Positions 1 through 6,821 of a stretch of DNA of 10,900 nucleotides are shown one piece after another. Source of the DNA: QNFN01 sp964195335 (lineage in GTDB: Bacteria; Pseudomonadota; Gammaproteobacteria; QNFN01). Positions within the stretch are counted from its first letter, which is position 1. Every line of letters begins with the position of its first letter. The stretch lies in assembly GCA_964195335.1 (NCBI GenBank), contig CAXMPC010000018.1, positions 1 to 10,900 on the forward strand. Direction: 5' to 3'. The position numbers and the translations under genes are program-made. The notes below the pieces were generated by a model that was not told the DNA's origin, ran no database searches, and worked only from the letters and a program-made list of their open reading frames with translations.

Positions 1-806
1 TCGAGGGCGAAGGTCTCCACCACCTGGCGTACCACCGGGCCCTCGAGCAGGAAGTGGAAGTCGCGTACCGGGTGGGACGGATCGAGGTGCAGCAGGCAGC
101 CCTCGCGGATGTTCATGCCGCCGGTGAAGGCGCGCCTGCCGTCGACCACCATGATCTTGCGGTGGTTGCGCAGGTTCAGGTAGGGGTTACGCCATGGCAG
201 TGACGACTTGAGGAAGGTTGCGCTGGGGACACCGCGCCGGCGGAGCACGCGCGTCACCGGCGGTGACGAGTAGCGTTCGCCAACACCGTCGATCAGGACC
301 CTGACCTCGACGCCGCGGTCGTTGGCTGCGACCAGGGCGTCGATGAACTGCTCGCCGGCGCGGTCGTGGTCGAAGATGTAGGTGGCGAGACCGATGCTGT
401 GCTCGGCATTGGCGATCGCCTCGATCATGCACGGGTAGGCGACATCGCCATCGGCCAGGGGGGTGACCCGGTTGCCCGTGGTCAGCTGGATGCCGGTGAC
501 GTGATCGACCAGCTGCGCAATAGGGGCCAGGCCGGCGTGCCCTTCACGCACTCCGGTGGCGCCGCCGTCGCAGGGGGGCATGTCGGGACGATCCTTGGCA
601 TGGCGCAGGCGGGCGGCGCGGCGTTCGATGCGGTTGATTCCCAGCATCAGGTAGAGCAGGGAGCCGACCAGGGGCGTCAGCCAGAGCAGGCCGCTCCAGC
701 CGATGGCCGAGCCGACATCGCGCTTGTGGAGCACGGCGTGGGCGATCAGCGAGACCGCCATGGCCCGTTCCACGACCAGCGCGACGACAAGCCACGTTTC
801 ATCCAT
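1..806 (-). CDS. cls: Cardiolipin synthase / phospholipase D family protein, N-terminal part (cut by window edge)
   Basis: Reading leftward from the ATG at 806-804 gives 268 residues and runs off the window. Family knowledge: bacterial Cls proteins condense phosphatidylglycerol molecules (or related donors) to cardiolipin at the inner membrane through two HKD phosphodiesterase motifs. Seen here: two N-terminal hydrophobic segments (about residues 5-27 and 33-56), ending in the typical PLVGSLLYLMLGINRIERR pattern of the PLDc_N segment; a phospholipase D domain from about residue 120; and a first HKD motif with His215, Lys217 and Asp222 (NHRKIMVVDGRRAFTGG). The second HKD motif would lie beyond the edge. 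The start is supported by GGGGAG about 7 bases upstream. The gene is divergent from the GrlR-like gene across 214 bp. Specificity among ClsA/B/C types cannot be decided from half a protein, but the N-terminal membrane segments argue for ClsA/ClsC-like rather than ClsB-like architecture. Confidence 0.9.
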   Translation of the reverse strand, partial: MDETWLVVALVVERAMAVSLIAHAVLHKRDVGSAIGWSGLLWLTPLVGSLLYLMLGINRIERRAARLRHAKDRPDMPPCDGGATGVREGHAGLAPIAQLVDHVTGIQLTTGNRVTPLADGDVAYPCMIEAIANAEHSIGLATYIFDHDRAGEQFIDALVAANDRGVEVRVLIDGVGERYSSPPVTRVLRRRGVPSATFLKSSLPWRNPYLNLRNHRKIMVVDGRRAFTGGMNIREGCLLHLDPSHPVRDFHFLLEGPVVRQVVETFAL

Positions 807-1020
807 CCACGTCTCCCCGAGACTGATTGGCTCAATACAAGGATAACCGTTGAGTCATGCGATTCCGGTATCCGGTCATCGCCAACCTCACCGGGATCAA
901 TTATTCATTCATGATGACGGTGCCAGGTGGGGTGAACAGAGGCTGATCTCCGTCCCCGTGAGACGAGCACGGTGCCGCTGACTACACTTTGGTCTGGCAC
1001 GTAACAACGGAGCAGCAGGC
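807..1020. other. Intergenic region between divergent cls and GrlR-like genes
   Basis: This 214-bp gap must carry the promoters of both divergent genes. The part from about 830 to 910 is visibly richer in A/T than its surroundings, as expected of a promoter region. I could not find a convincing -35/-10 pair on either strand. GGAG at 1009-1012 is the ribosome binding site of the gene at 1021, with an 8-base spacing. No RNA gene or strong repeat was seen. Confidence 0.4.
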
Positions 1021-1362
1021 ATGAAACTGGAAGGAATCTGGCGCATCGAGATGCAGGGACCGTACGGCTGGGAGAGCACGGCGACAGCCTTCCTCAGCGA
1101 TGGCATCTATCGTGGCGCCAGCGCCGATCACTACACCATCGGCACCTACAAGGAGAAGGATGGCAAGCTGGTCGCCAAGGCGGTGATGACCACCCACGGC
1201 AAGTCGGTTCACCGACGACCGCTGTTCGGTCGTTACGATTCCAGCTTCAGGATCACCTACGAGGGTAAGGTCAAGGGTGGCAAGATCACCGGCCGGGCTA
1301 TCGATACCGCGGCCAAGTACAGCGTTCCGTTCCGCGCCAACAGGCTCGCCGACCTTACCTAG
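1021..1362 (+). CDS. GrlR-like small beta-barrel protein
   Basis: Encodes 113 residues. The start MKLEGIWRIEMQ, followed by a Gly-rich beta pattern (LSDGIYRGASADHYTIGTY) and later strands ending in a conserved-looking ITGRAID stretch, resembles the GrlR/negative-regulator-like fold. That family was first described in enteropathogenic E. coli, where GrlR binds the activator GrlA. Relatives in free-living bacteria are small stand-alone proteins of unknown role, so a regulatory function here is only family inference, and no type III secretion gene or GrlA homologue is in the window. No signal peptide or membrane segment is visible, so it is probably cytosolic. The start is well supported by GGAG eight bases upstream. 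It is convergent with the hypothetical gene at 1423-1914, with 60 bp between the stops. Family assignment is from recognition of the sequence pattern only. Confidence 0.75.
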   Translation: MKLEGIWRIEMQGPYGWESTATAFLSDGIYRGASADHYTIGTYKEKDGKLVAKAVMTTHGKSVHRRPLFGRYDSSFRITYEGKVKGGKITGRAIDTAAKYSVPFRANRLADLT

Positions 1363-1422
1363 GGCTATCCGGACGAGATGGCCCGCCATCGGAAATGCCG
1401 GTGACAGGAGTCTCGGCAGGTT

Positions 1423-1914
1423 CTAGATCGGCAGTTTGACCGTCCGTAGCGTCACCAGCATGAACTGGTCACGGTCGAGTTCGCCCTCGGCTTCGAGCTG
1501 CATGGCGAGTTGCTCGATCATTTCACGATGGACGGGTGTATCGAGCAGGTCGAGGAGGCGGCTATGGGCGAAGGCACGTAATGCCTCCTGCTGGCGCATG
1601 CTGTCGCACAGGTGGTCGAGGATGGACGCGGCGATGATCTCCGCTTCACCTGCAGCCGGGGGGGTGTCGAGGTAGTGTTCGACGGCGACCTGGCCGGCCA
1701 GGGCCACCTCGACGTGCTTCAGTGCCTGGAAGAAGTGACGCCCCCGGTCGAGACGTTCGAGGTCGAGACCGTAACGCAAGGCATCGAGCAATTCGTGGCC
1801 TGCCTCCGGCGCGACGAGATGCAGCCGATTGACCCGCAGTCCGTGAAGGTGCGCGACAACGGTCATCGCCGCCTCGCGTAGCGCCTCCCGGTGCGTAGAC
1901 GCGTCTTCACTCAT
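1423..1914 (-). CDS. Hypothetical protein, probably all-helical and cytosolic
   Basis: Encodes 163 residues that I do not recognise. It is judged real because codon third positions are strongly G/C along the whole frame, while the overlapping frames give Arg/Ser-rich shadow proteins. Predicted character: soluble, Leu/Ala/Glu/His-rich, mostly helical, without signal peptide, membrane segment or metal-binding cysteine cluster. One stretch (EIIAASILDHLCDSMRQQEA) and the C-terminal EQLAMQLEAEGELDRDQF suggest a helical bundle. The ATG at 1914-1912 has only a weak ribosome binding site. An internal ATG at 1866-1864, preceded by GAGG five bases before it, would give a 147-residue protein and is a reasonable alternative. 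It faces the GrlR-like gene tail to tail and is divergent from the kinase gene at 2053. No function can be inferred from context. Confidence 0.65.
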   Translation of the reverse strand: MSEDASTHREALREAAMTVVAHLHGLRVNRLHLVAPEAGHELLDALRYGLDLERLDRGRHFFQALKHVEVALAGQVAVEHYLDTPPAAGEAEIIAASILDHLCDSMRQQEALRAFAHSRLLDLLDTPVHREMIEQLAMQLEAEGELDRDQFMLVTLRTVKLPI

Positions 1915-2052
1915 GGCCCGTTTGCCTGGTTGGAGCGGTCATGGCTCCGATTGTAGCGGTTGCTATCGGGAGTGAATTGCCCATGCTCCCACGCTGGGCT
2001 AGCTTGATAGCAGGGCCGGGCGATTGCCGGCCCCTTCACGCCAGGGAATACG

Positions 2053-2796
2053 ATGCCGTTTGACCTCGATGCGCTGCTGCCGCCGGATGACCCGGCCACC
2101 ACCAACGCCCGCCTGGCGCGTCTCGCCTTTGCGCTGCAGATCGTTGGTGGTCTGCAGGACCTGGCTCACGACCTGCGCAGCCCGTTGCACAGCCTGGCCA
2201 TGGCCGTGTCGCTGCTCGATCAGGGGGCGGCCGAGACCGAGGTGCGAGATACGGCCAACCGGTTGACGACGGGGGCGACCGAGCGGGTCGAGAAACTGCT
2301 GGGCAGCCTCGATTTCCCCGATTTCGACCAGCGCGAGGCACAGCCGCTGGTGCTCTCCGAGCTGGTAGAGCGGACCCTCTCCCTGTGGCCATTGCGGCCG
2401 CTGACCAAGCGACGCCCGGTGACCGTCGACCTGCCGACATCGCTGCCGGCGGTGCTTGCCAGCGACCCGGCACTGCGCACGGCCCTGCTGCAGCTGCTGC
2501 TGAACGCCTGCGAGGCGTTGCCCGACAGCGAGGCCCCGCCGGTGGAACTCACGGCGACGATCGACGATGGCGTGGTCGTGGTCACGGTGCGCGATCACGG
2601 GTCCGGATTCGTCGGGCTGACGGTCGAGGAGGCGTTCATCCATGGCACTTCGACCCGTGACCGTGACACCCACCTCGGTGTCGGCCTGGGACTCGCCCGC
2701 GACCTGTTGGCCGAGATTGAGGCATCGCTGGATGTCGGTCCGGCGGCTAATGGGCCCGGGGTGGTGGCCCGGGTCAGGTTGCCGGCGCTGGGGTAG
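2053..2796 (+). CDS. Compact sensorless histidine kinase
   Basis: Encodes 247 residues with the transmitter core of a two-component sensor kinase and almost nothing else. Visible motifs: H-box LAHDLRSPLHSL with the presumed phospho-accepting His39; N-box LLLNACEA with Asn151; G1 box DHGSGF (Asp181, Gly183, Gly185); and G2 box GVGLGLA (Gly209, Gly211, Gly213). There is no membrane segment, PAS, GAF or HAMP domain before the H-box (only about 35 residues) and no receiver afterwards, so the protein should be soluble. Family knowledge says it would bind ATP and autophosphorylate. The input could come from a partner protein, and the phosphate could go to a receiver encoded elsewhere. The start is supported by AGGGA at 2043-2047, five bases before the ATG. 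It converges on the hybrid kinase gene with 6 bp between the stops. The product class is secure; the signal and partner are unknown. Confidence 0.88.
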   Translation: MPFDLDALLPPDDPATTNARLARLAFALQIVGGLQDLAHDLRSPLHSLAMAVSLLDQGAAETEVRDTANRLTTGATERVEKLLGSLDFPDFDQREAQPLVLSELVERTLSLWPLRPLTKRRPVTVDLPTSLPAVLASDPALRTALLQLLLNACEALPDSEAPPVELTATIDDGVVVVTVRDHGSGFVGLTVEEAFIHGTSTRDRDTHLGVGLGLARDLLAEIEASLDVGPAANGPGVVARVRLPALG

Positions 2797-2802
2797 GACG
2801 GA

Positions 2803-4332
2803 TCAGGTGCTGTCGACAGGGCGCACCAGGGCATCGCTGAGTGCGCGCAGCAGCTTGTCGCCGTCGATCGGCTTGCGCAGCACGTCGCAGTAGGGCATCC
2901 GCGTCTCGCGAATCCGTGCCTCGGAGGTGTCGCCGGTCATGAACACCACCGGGACCTCGCTGTCGAGCAGCGTGCGCACCCGCTGCACCACCTGGGCACC
3001 GTTCTCGCGCCCGGGAAGGCGGAAGTCGGAGAGGATCAGGTCAGGGATCTCGTCGCTATCGGCAATGGCGGCGTAGGCCTCCTCGCCGCTACCGGCAGCG
3101 CGCACGTCGTATCCCTTGAGCTTCAGGATCATCGATGTCGCCTCGCGCACATCGGGGTCATCCTCGATGAACAGCACCCGTGTGCCCTTGGCGGCAGCCT
3201 GAGTCTGATCGTGTACCGGCGATTCTGCTCCCGTGTCGACTGATGCCGCCAGTGGCACCTCGACGGCGAAGACCGAACCTCGACCCGGTTCGGAGCGGAG
3301 GCTTACCGGGTGGTCGAGCAGGGCGGCGAGCCGGTGCACGATCGACAGCCCGAGGCCGAGGCCGTGTTTGCGTATCCGGCCCGGGTTCCCGAGCTGGACG
3401 TACTCGTCGAAGATGGCAGCGTGCGCGTCGGGCGGGATGCCCGGGCCGTTGTCCCAGACCTCGATGCGTACCCGGTTCCCCTGCCGGCGGCAGCCGACCA
3501 GGACCCGGCCGTTGACCGTGTGACGCACAGCGTTGGCGATCAGGTTGCCGACCACCCGTCCGAGCAGACCACGGTCCGAGCTGACCCACAGACGGGTCGG
3601 CACCCGACGCAGTCGCAATCCCTTCTCCGCCGCCAACGGTTCGGTGTGGCCGACCAGGTCGCGCAGCAGGTCGTCCAGCGCGAACCCGGTGATCGCCGGT
3701 TGCACCTGGTTCATATCCAGGCGCGCGATATCGAGTAGGGTGTCGAGGATTTCGGTCAGGCCGTCGATGGCCTGGCCCATCTTCTGGCCGGTCCGGATGC
3801 GATCGATCTCGTTGTCCGTGGCTGGCAGTGCGGTCAGGTGCATGCGCAGCGCCTGCAGCGGCTGGCGCAGGTCGTGGCTGGCCGCGGCCATGAAACGCGA
3901 CTTGGTCTCGTTGGCGCGTTCCGCCGCCTCTTTGGCGACGCGCAGCGCGGTCTCGACCTGCTTGCGGGCCGAGATGTCGCGGATCGCCGCGGCCACCTGC
4001 GGTCCCTCGGTGGTAACGATCGGGCTCAAGCTGATCTCGACCGGAAACTCTCGCCCGTCGCTTGCCTGGGCCCAGAGGTCCATGCCGGTGCCCATGGCGC
4101 GGGCATACGGGTTGGCCGTGAAGGCGCGGCGGTGGCCGACGTGGTACTGGCGCAATCGCTCGGGCAGCAGGGTCTCGATGGTCTGACCGACCAGCTGGTC
4201 CATTTCCAGGCCGAACAGCTTCTGGACCTGGCTGTTGGCCAGGCGGATCAGGCCGTCCCCGTCGATGACCAGCATTGCGTCGGGGGCGGTTTCGAGGAAA
4301 TCGCGGTAGGCGGTGAGATCGATCGGCGGCAC
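2803..4332 (-). CDS. PAS-domain hybrid sensor histidine kinase with C-terminal receiver
   Basis: Read from a GTG at 4332-4330 it encodes 509 residues. Domains in this numbering: PAS about 10-125; HisKA with SHDLRQPLQAL and phospho-accepting His153; HATPase with N-box Asn267 (NLIANAVRH), G1 DNGPGIP (Asp294) and G2 HGLGLGLS (Gly324-Gly328); and a receiver about 384-505 with acidic IEDDPD at 389-394, phospho-accepting Asp436 (LILSDFRLP), Thr466 and Lys487 (LRKP). No transmembrane segment is present, so it senses in the cytosol through PAS; the ligand is not evident. Start choice: the frame stays open to an ATG at 4458 (551 residues), but the extra 42 codons have many A/T third positions, lower GC and no family-like sequence. 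The GTG instead has GGAG seven bases upstream and lies just before the PAS domain. The receiver has no output domain, so the phosphate probably moves on to another protein or the receiver acts on the kinase itself. Confidence 0.9.
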   Translation of the reverse strand: MPPIDLTAYRDFLETAPDAMLVIDGDGLIRLANSQVQKLFGLEMDQLVGQTIETLLPERLRQYHVGHRRAFTANPYARAMGTGMDLWAQASDGREFPVEISLSPIVTTEGPQVAAAIRDISARKQVETALRVAKEAAERANETKSRFMAAASHDLRQPLQALRMHLTALPATDNEIDRIRTGQKMGQAIDGLTEILDTLLDIARLDMNQVQPAITGFALDDLLRDLVGHTEPLAAEKGLRLRRVPTRLWVSSDRGLLGRVVGNLIANAVRHTVNGRVLVGCRRQGNRVRIEVWDNGPGIPPDAHAAIFDEYVQLGNPGRIRKHGLGLGLSIVHRLAALLDHPVSLRSEPGRGSVFAVEVPLAASVDTGAESPVHDQTQAAAKGTRVLFIEDDPDVREATSMILKLKGYDVRAAGSGEEAYAAIADSDEIPDLILSDFRLPGRENGAQVVQRVRTLLDSEVPVVFMTGDTSEARIRETRMPYCDVLRKPIDGDKLLRALSDALVRPVDST

Positions 4333-4353
4333 CTTCGCGCTCCGTGTGCGGGT

Positions 4354-4381
4354 GTAATACTTGAGTAGAACGGTAAGGTAA
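4354..4381 (-). promoter_or_regulatory. Candidate sigma-70-type promoter for the hybrid kinase gene
   Basis: On the minus strand TTACCT (4381-4376) and TATTAC (4359-4354) are separated by 16 bases; each matches the consensus -35 or -10 hexamer at four of six positions. They lie in an A/T-enriched stretch just upstream of the GTG start at 4332. If used, this promoter would lie inside the longer possible reading frame, supporting the shorter start. It is weak by sequence alone. Confidence 0.25.
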
Positions 4382-4575
4382 TTGACTGCAAGGCGGTTGT
4401 CCACTGTCCCTGGGTACCATTTGATGGTCGACAGACTGGAGGCCCACGGGGTCAGCATGGTAGGATCACTCGCCCTCGGGAGGGGTCGACGACTGGCCGT
4501 ATGTAGCCACGTAAGATACTGATTAATTGATGATTAGTGACAACGGAAACTCCCGTGGCAGAGGCAACGGTCTAT
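4382..4575. other. Intergenic region upstream of ffs, divergent from the hybrid kinase
   Basis: This stretch should hold the promoter for ffs and probably dnaX. The segment from about 4500 to 4545 is a clear A/T-rich island (for example GATTAATTGATGATTAGTG) in an otherwise GC-rich neighbourhood. GATACT at 4515-4520 is a possible -10 box but lacks a good -35. No promoter hexamer sits at the right distance from the predicted mature 5' end near 4576, so the primary transcript may start upstream and be trimmed, as E. coli 4.5S RNA is by RNase P. Confidence 0.35.
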
Positions 4576-4690
4576 GGTGACCTGCGCCGGTCCCTCCGCA
4601 ACGCAAAGCTGTGAACCCCGTCAGACCCGGAAGGGAGCAGCGGCAGCAGTGGTCGTGAGTGCCGGGGTGTGGCTGGTGCAGGTCGCCACC
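4576..4690 (+). ncRNA. ffs: Signal recognition particle RNA, 4.5S type
   Basis: This is the short bacterial SRP RNA, which binds Ffh and guides membrane-protein targeting. It is recognised by the apical Ffh-binding domain around 4621-4641 (AGACCCGGAAGGGAGCAGC, with the GGAA tetraloop and the internal-loop AGCAGC) and by the distal GCCGGGGTGTGGCTGGTGCAGG segment, both close to E. coli 4.5S RNA. The terminal helix closes well: GGTGACCTGCGCC at 4576-4588 pairs with GGTGCAGGTCGCC at 4675-4687 over 13 bp with two G-U type pairs. The length of about 112-115 nt equals that of the E. coli RNA. It lies 26-29 nt upstream of the dnaX start with no terminator-like hairpin plus T-run in between. End positions are uncertain by a few bases. 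Confidence 0.95.
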
Positions 4691-4716
4691 CTTCTGAACC
4701 GCGGCGGAGTGCCCCG

Positions 4717-6333
4717 ATGAGCTACCAGGTCCTGGCCCGAAAGTGGCGCCCGCGCAGCTTCGCCGAACTGGTCGGCCAGGAGCACGTGATCCAGGCGCTG
4801 GTCAACGCCCTGGAGCAGGGCCGGCTGCACCACGCCTACCTGTTCACCGGCACGCGCGGCGTGGGCAAGACTACGGTCGCGCGTATCCTCGCCAAGGCGC
4901 TCAACTGCGAATCCGGGGTCAGCGCCGAACCGTGTGGCGAGTGCAGCAGCTGCCAGGAACTCGATGCCGGCCGCTTCATCGACCTGATCGAGGTCGACGC
5001 CGCTTCGCGCACCAAGGTCGAGGAGACGCGCGAACTGCTCGAGAACGTGCAGTACATGCCGACCAGGGGCCGCTACAAGGTGTACCTGATCGACGAGGTG
5101 CACATGTTCTCCAACCACAGTTTTAACGCGCTGCTGAAGACCCTCGAAGAGCCGCCACCCCACGTCGTCTTCCTTCTCGCCACCACCGATCCGAAGAAGT
5201 TGCCGCCGACCATCCTGTCGCGCTGTCTGCAGTTCAACCTCAAACGGTTGCCGCTGGAACTCATCCAGGGGCAGTTCAGGCGCATCCTCGACGACGAGGG
5301 CATCAGCTACGAAGCCCCGGCGCTTGAACGACTGGGCCGCGCCGCCGACGGTTCCATGCGCGACGGCCTCAGCCTGCTCGATCAGGCGATCGCCTTCGGT
5401 GCCGGCAAGGTGGTCGACGACGAGGTTCAGACCATGCTCGGCGACATCGGTGTCGACCAGGCCGCGCCGTTGCTCGAGGCCCTGGCTGACGGCGATGCCG
5501 GGGCGCTGCTCTCCGCCGTCGCTCGCCTCGCCGAGCGGGCGCCCGACTACGCGGCGGTGCTCGAGGCTCTGCTGCGACTGCTGCACCGGGTCGCCGTGGT
5601 CCAGGTCGAACTCGACGGTGACGATCCGGAGGCAGGCGACCACGAACTGGTCGCCGGTCTGGCGGAACGGCTCGCCACCGAGGACGTCCAGCTCTACTAT
5701 CAGATCGCCCTGCTCGGTCGCCGCGACCTCGACCTGGCGCCTGACCCGCGGCGCGGCTGCGAGATGACGCTGCTGCGGATGCACGCCTTCCGCCCGGTGG
5801 ACACGGTGGCGGCCGTCACCAATGCCGCACCGGTCGCGGCCAAGCGATCGGCTCCGTCGCGGGAACGTCCGCCCCAGGCTCCGGAGTCGACCCGCGCCAA
5901 GAGCGTGAAGTCAACGCCGGCGCCACGCCCGACAACCGAGGCGGAGCGTGGCGGGAGAGACGACGACTGGCACGCCCGGGTCGCCCGCCTGAAGCTCGGC
6001 GGCATGGCGCAGCAGTTGGCCAACCACTGCACGCTGGTCACCGAGGAGGTGGACGTGGTGACGCTGCGCCTCGACCCGGCCAGCGGGCAACTGCACACGC
6101 CGCTCACCGAGAAGGCGCTGGAGCAGGCGCTCTGCGACGACGCCTGCCGCGCGATCCGGCTGATTATCGAAACCGGCACCGTCAGCAACGAGACCCCGGC
6201 CGCGCGGGCCGCGCGCGAGGCCGAGGAACGGCAGCACAATGCCGAGCAATCGATCGCTGGCGACCCCCACGTCCAGGCGTTGCGCGAGGCGTTCGGTGCC
6301 GAGGTCGAGCCGGGTTCGATCCGGCCGCGCTAG
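4717..6333 (+). CDS. dnaX: DNA polymerase III subunit tau (clamp-loader ATPase)
   Basis: Encodes 538 residues. DnaX is the motor of the clamp loader, which opens the beta clamp, and its tau C-terminus ties the loader to polymerase alpha and the DnaB helicase. Seen: the family start MSYQVLARKWRPRSFAEL; Walker A GTRGVGKT (45-52); zinc module Cys64, Cys73, Cys76, Cys79; Walker B VYLIDE (122-127); the SRC arginine-finger motif (168-170); sensor 2 SMRD (212-216); helical collar about 235-360; a Pro/Arg-rich linker about 365-415; and a tau-type C-terminal domain about 416-535. It is shorter than E. coli tau (643 residues), mainly in the linker. The ATG at 4717 is chosen because GGAG at 4706-4709 lies seven bases upstream; the in-frame GTG at 4669 lies inside ffs. 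No A-rich slippery heptamer was found in the linker, so a gamma form by E. coli-type frameshifting is not supported. Confidence 0.97.
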   Translation: MSYQVLARKWRPRSFAELVGQEHVIQALVNALEQGRLHHAYLFTGTRGVGKTTVARILAKALNCESGVSAEPCGECSSCQELDAGRFIDLIEVDAASRTKVEETRELLENVQYMPTRGRYKVYLIDEVHMFSNHSFNALLKTLEEPPPHVVFLLATTDPKKLPPTILSRCLQFNLKRLPLELIQGQFRRILDDEGISYEAPALERLGRAADGSMRDGLSLLDQAIAFGAGKVVDDEVQTMLGDIGVDQAAPLLEALADGDAGALLSAVARLAERAPDYAAVLEALLRLLHRVAVVQVELDGDDPEAGDHELVAGLAERLATEDVQLYYQIALLGRRDLDLAPDPRRGCEMTLLRMHAFRPVDTVAAVTNAAPVAAKRSAPSRERPPQAPESTRAKSVKSTPAPRPTTEAERGGRDDDWHARVARLKLGGMAQQLANHCTLVTEEVDVVTLRLDPASGQLHTPLTEKALEQALCDDACRAIRLIIETGTVSNETPAARAAREAEERQHNAEQSIAGDPHVQALREAFGAEVEPGSIRPR

Positions 6334-6363
6334 GTGCGGGCGTTGACGGCGGAGAGCCCTCCT

Positions 6364-6431
6364 GTAGGTCGGGCTTCAGCCCGACAGACGAGCATGATGA
6401 CCTGACGATGTCGGGCTGAAGCCCGACCCAC
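6364..6431. repeat. REPIN-like pair of inverted REP palindromes
   Basis: Two copies of one palindrome lie in inverted orientation. The left copy has the head GTAG (6364-6367), then GTCGGGC-TTCA-GCCCGAC (6368-6385). The right copy is GTCGGGC-TGAA-GCCCGAC (6410-6427) followed by CCAC, which read on the other strand is the head GTGG. The spacer is 24 nt. A GTAG-type head plus an imperfect hairpin in inverted pairs is the hallmark of REP sequences and REPINs that are mobilised by RAYT (TnpA-REP) transposases. It lies between dnaX and ybaB and could also act as an mRNA stabiliser or attenuator; no T-run follows, so it is not a classical terminator. The same family recurs at 7995-8181. Confidence 0.85.
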
Positions 6432-6494
6432 AAAGAGAAACGGATGCCGGTACGATTGCCGGATTGCGATGAGAATCAGATCACGGAGCATGCG

Positions 6495-6821
6495 ATGAAA
6501 GGTGGAATTGGCAACCTGATGAAGCAGGCGCAACAGATGCAGGCCAACCTGCAGAAGGCGCAGGAAGAGATCGCCCAGGTCGAGGTCAGCGGCGAGTCGG
6601 GTGGCGGCATGGTCAGCGTGGTCATGACCGGACGCCACGAGGCGCGGCGCGTCACCATCGACCCGTCGCTGTTCGATGACGGCGACCGCGAGATGATCGA
6701 GGACCTGGTCGCCGCGGCGATCAACGACGCGGCGCGCAAGGTCGAGCAGGCGACGCAGGAGAAGATGTCAGGTGTCGCCGGGGGCATGAACCTGCCGCCG
6801 GGCATGAAGATGCCGTTCTGA
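6495..6821 (+). CDS. ybaB: YbaB/EbfC family nucleoid-associated protein
   Basis: Encodes 108 residues, almost the length of E. coli YbaB (109). The family forms small homodimers that bind DNA in the nucleoid; in many bacteria the gene sits between dnaX and recR, exactly as here. Seen: an N-terminal helix with the typical start MKGGIGNLMKQAQQMQANLQ, a central beta part (VEVSGESGGGMVSVVMTGRHEARRVTIDP), a second long helix with LVAAAINDAARKVEQ, and a Gly/Met/Pro-rich tail ending MNLPPGMKMPF. The ATG at 6495 is chosen because GGAG at 6485-6488 lies six bases upstream and the family begins here; the frame is open to 6444 but those 17 residues are not family-like. The stop overlaps the recR start by one base (TGATG), which suggests translational coupling. 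Confidence 0.96.
   Translation: MKGGIGNLMKQAQQMQANLQKAQEEIAQVEVSGESGGGMVSVVMTGRHEARRVTIDPSLFDDGDREMIEDLVAAAINDAARKVEQATQEKMSGVAGGMNLPPGMKMPF

Noticed and set aside
996..1011. TGGCACG, a good match to a sigma-54 -24 box upstream of the GrlR-like gene
   Set aside because: The expected GC-containing -12 element is missing at the required spacing.
982..1389. Minus-strand open frame over the GrlR-like gene
   Set aside because: The plus-strand frame has a good ribosome binding site and recognisable family sequence; the minus frame has neither.
1377..1390. Inverted repeat GATGGC-CC-GCCATC between convergent genes, as a terminator
   Set aside because: The stem is short with a 2-base gap and there is no T-run on either side.
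1962..2011. GCTATC (1962-1967) and GATAGC (2006-2011) as an operator upstream of the small kinase
   Set aside because: Six-base arms 38 bases apart are expected by chance; there is no further symmetry around them.
3158..4447. Open frame of 429 codons overlapping the hybrid kinase on the same strand
   Set aside because: It is rich in Arg, Pro and Gly, as expected of a shifted frame in GC-rich DNA, and lies inside a frame with clear PAS, kinase and receiver motifs.
4669..4716. Upstream in-frame GTG start for dnaX
   Set aside because: It lies inside the SRP RNA, and the added residues are not family-like. The ATG at 4717 has GGAG at the right distance and gives the canonical N-terminus.
4621..5784. 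Long open frame on the minus strand opposite dnaX (387 codons)
   Set aside because: It is the mirror of a high-GC coding frame and overlaps both ffs and the most conserved part of dnaX. Its product has no domain pattern.
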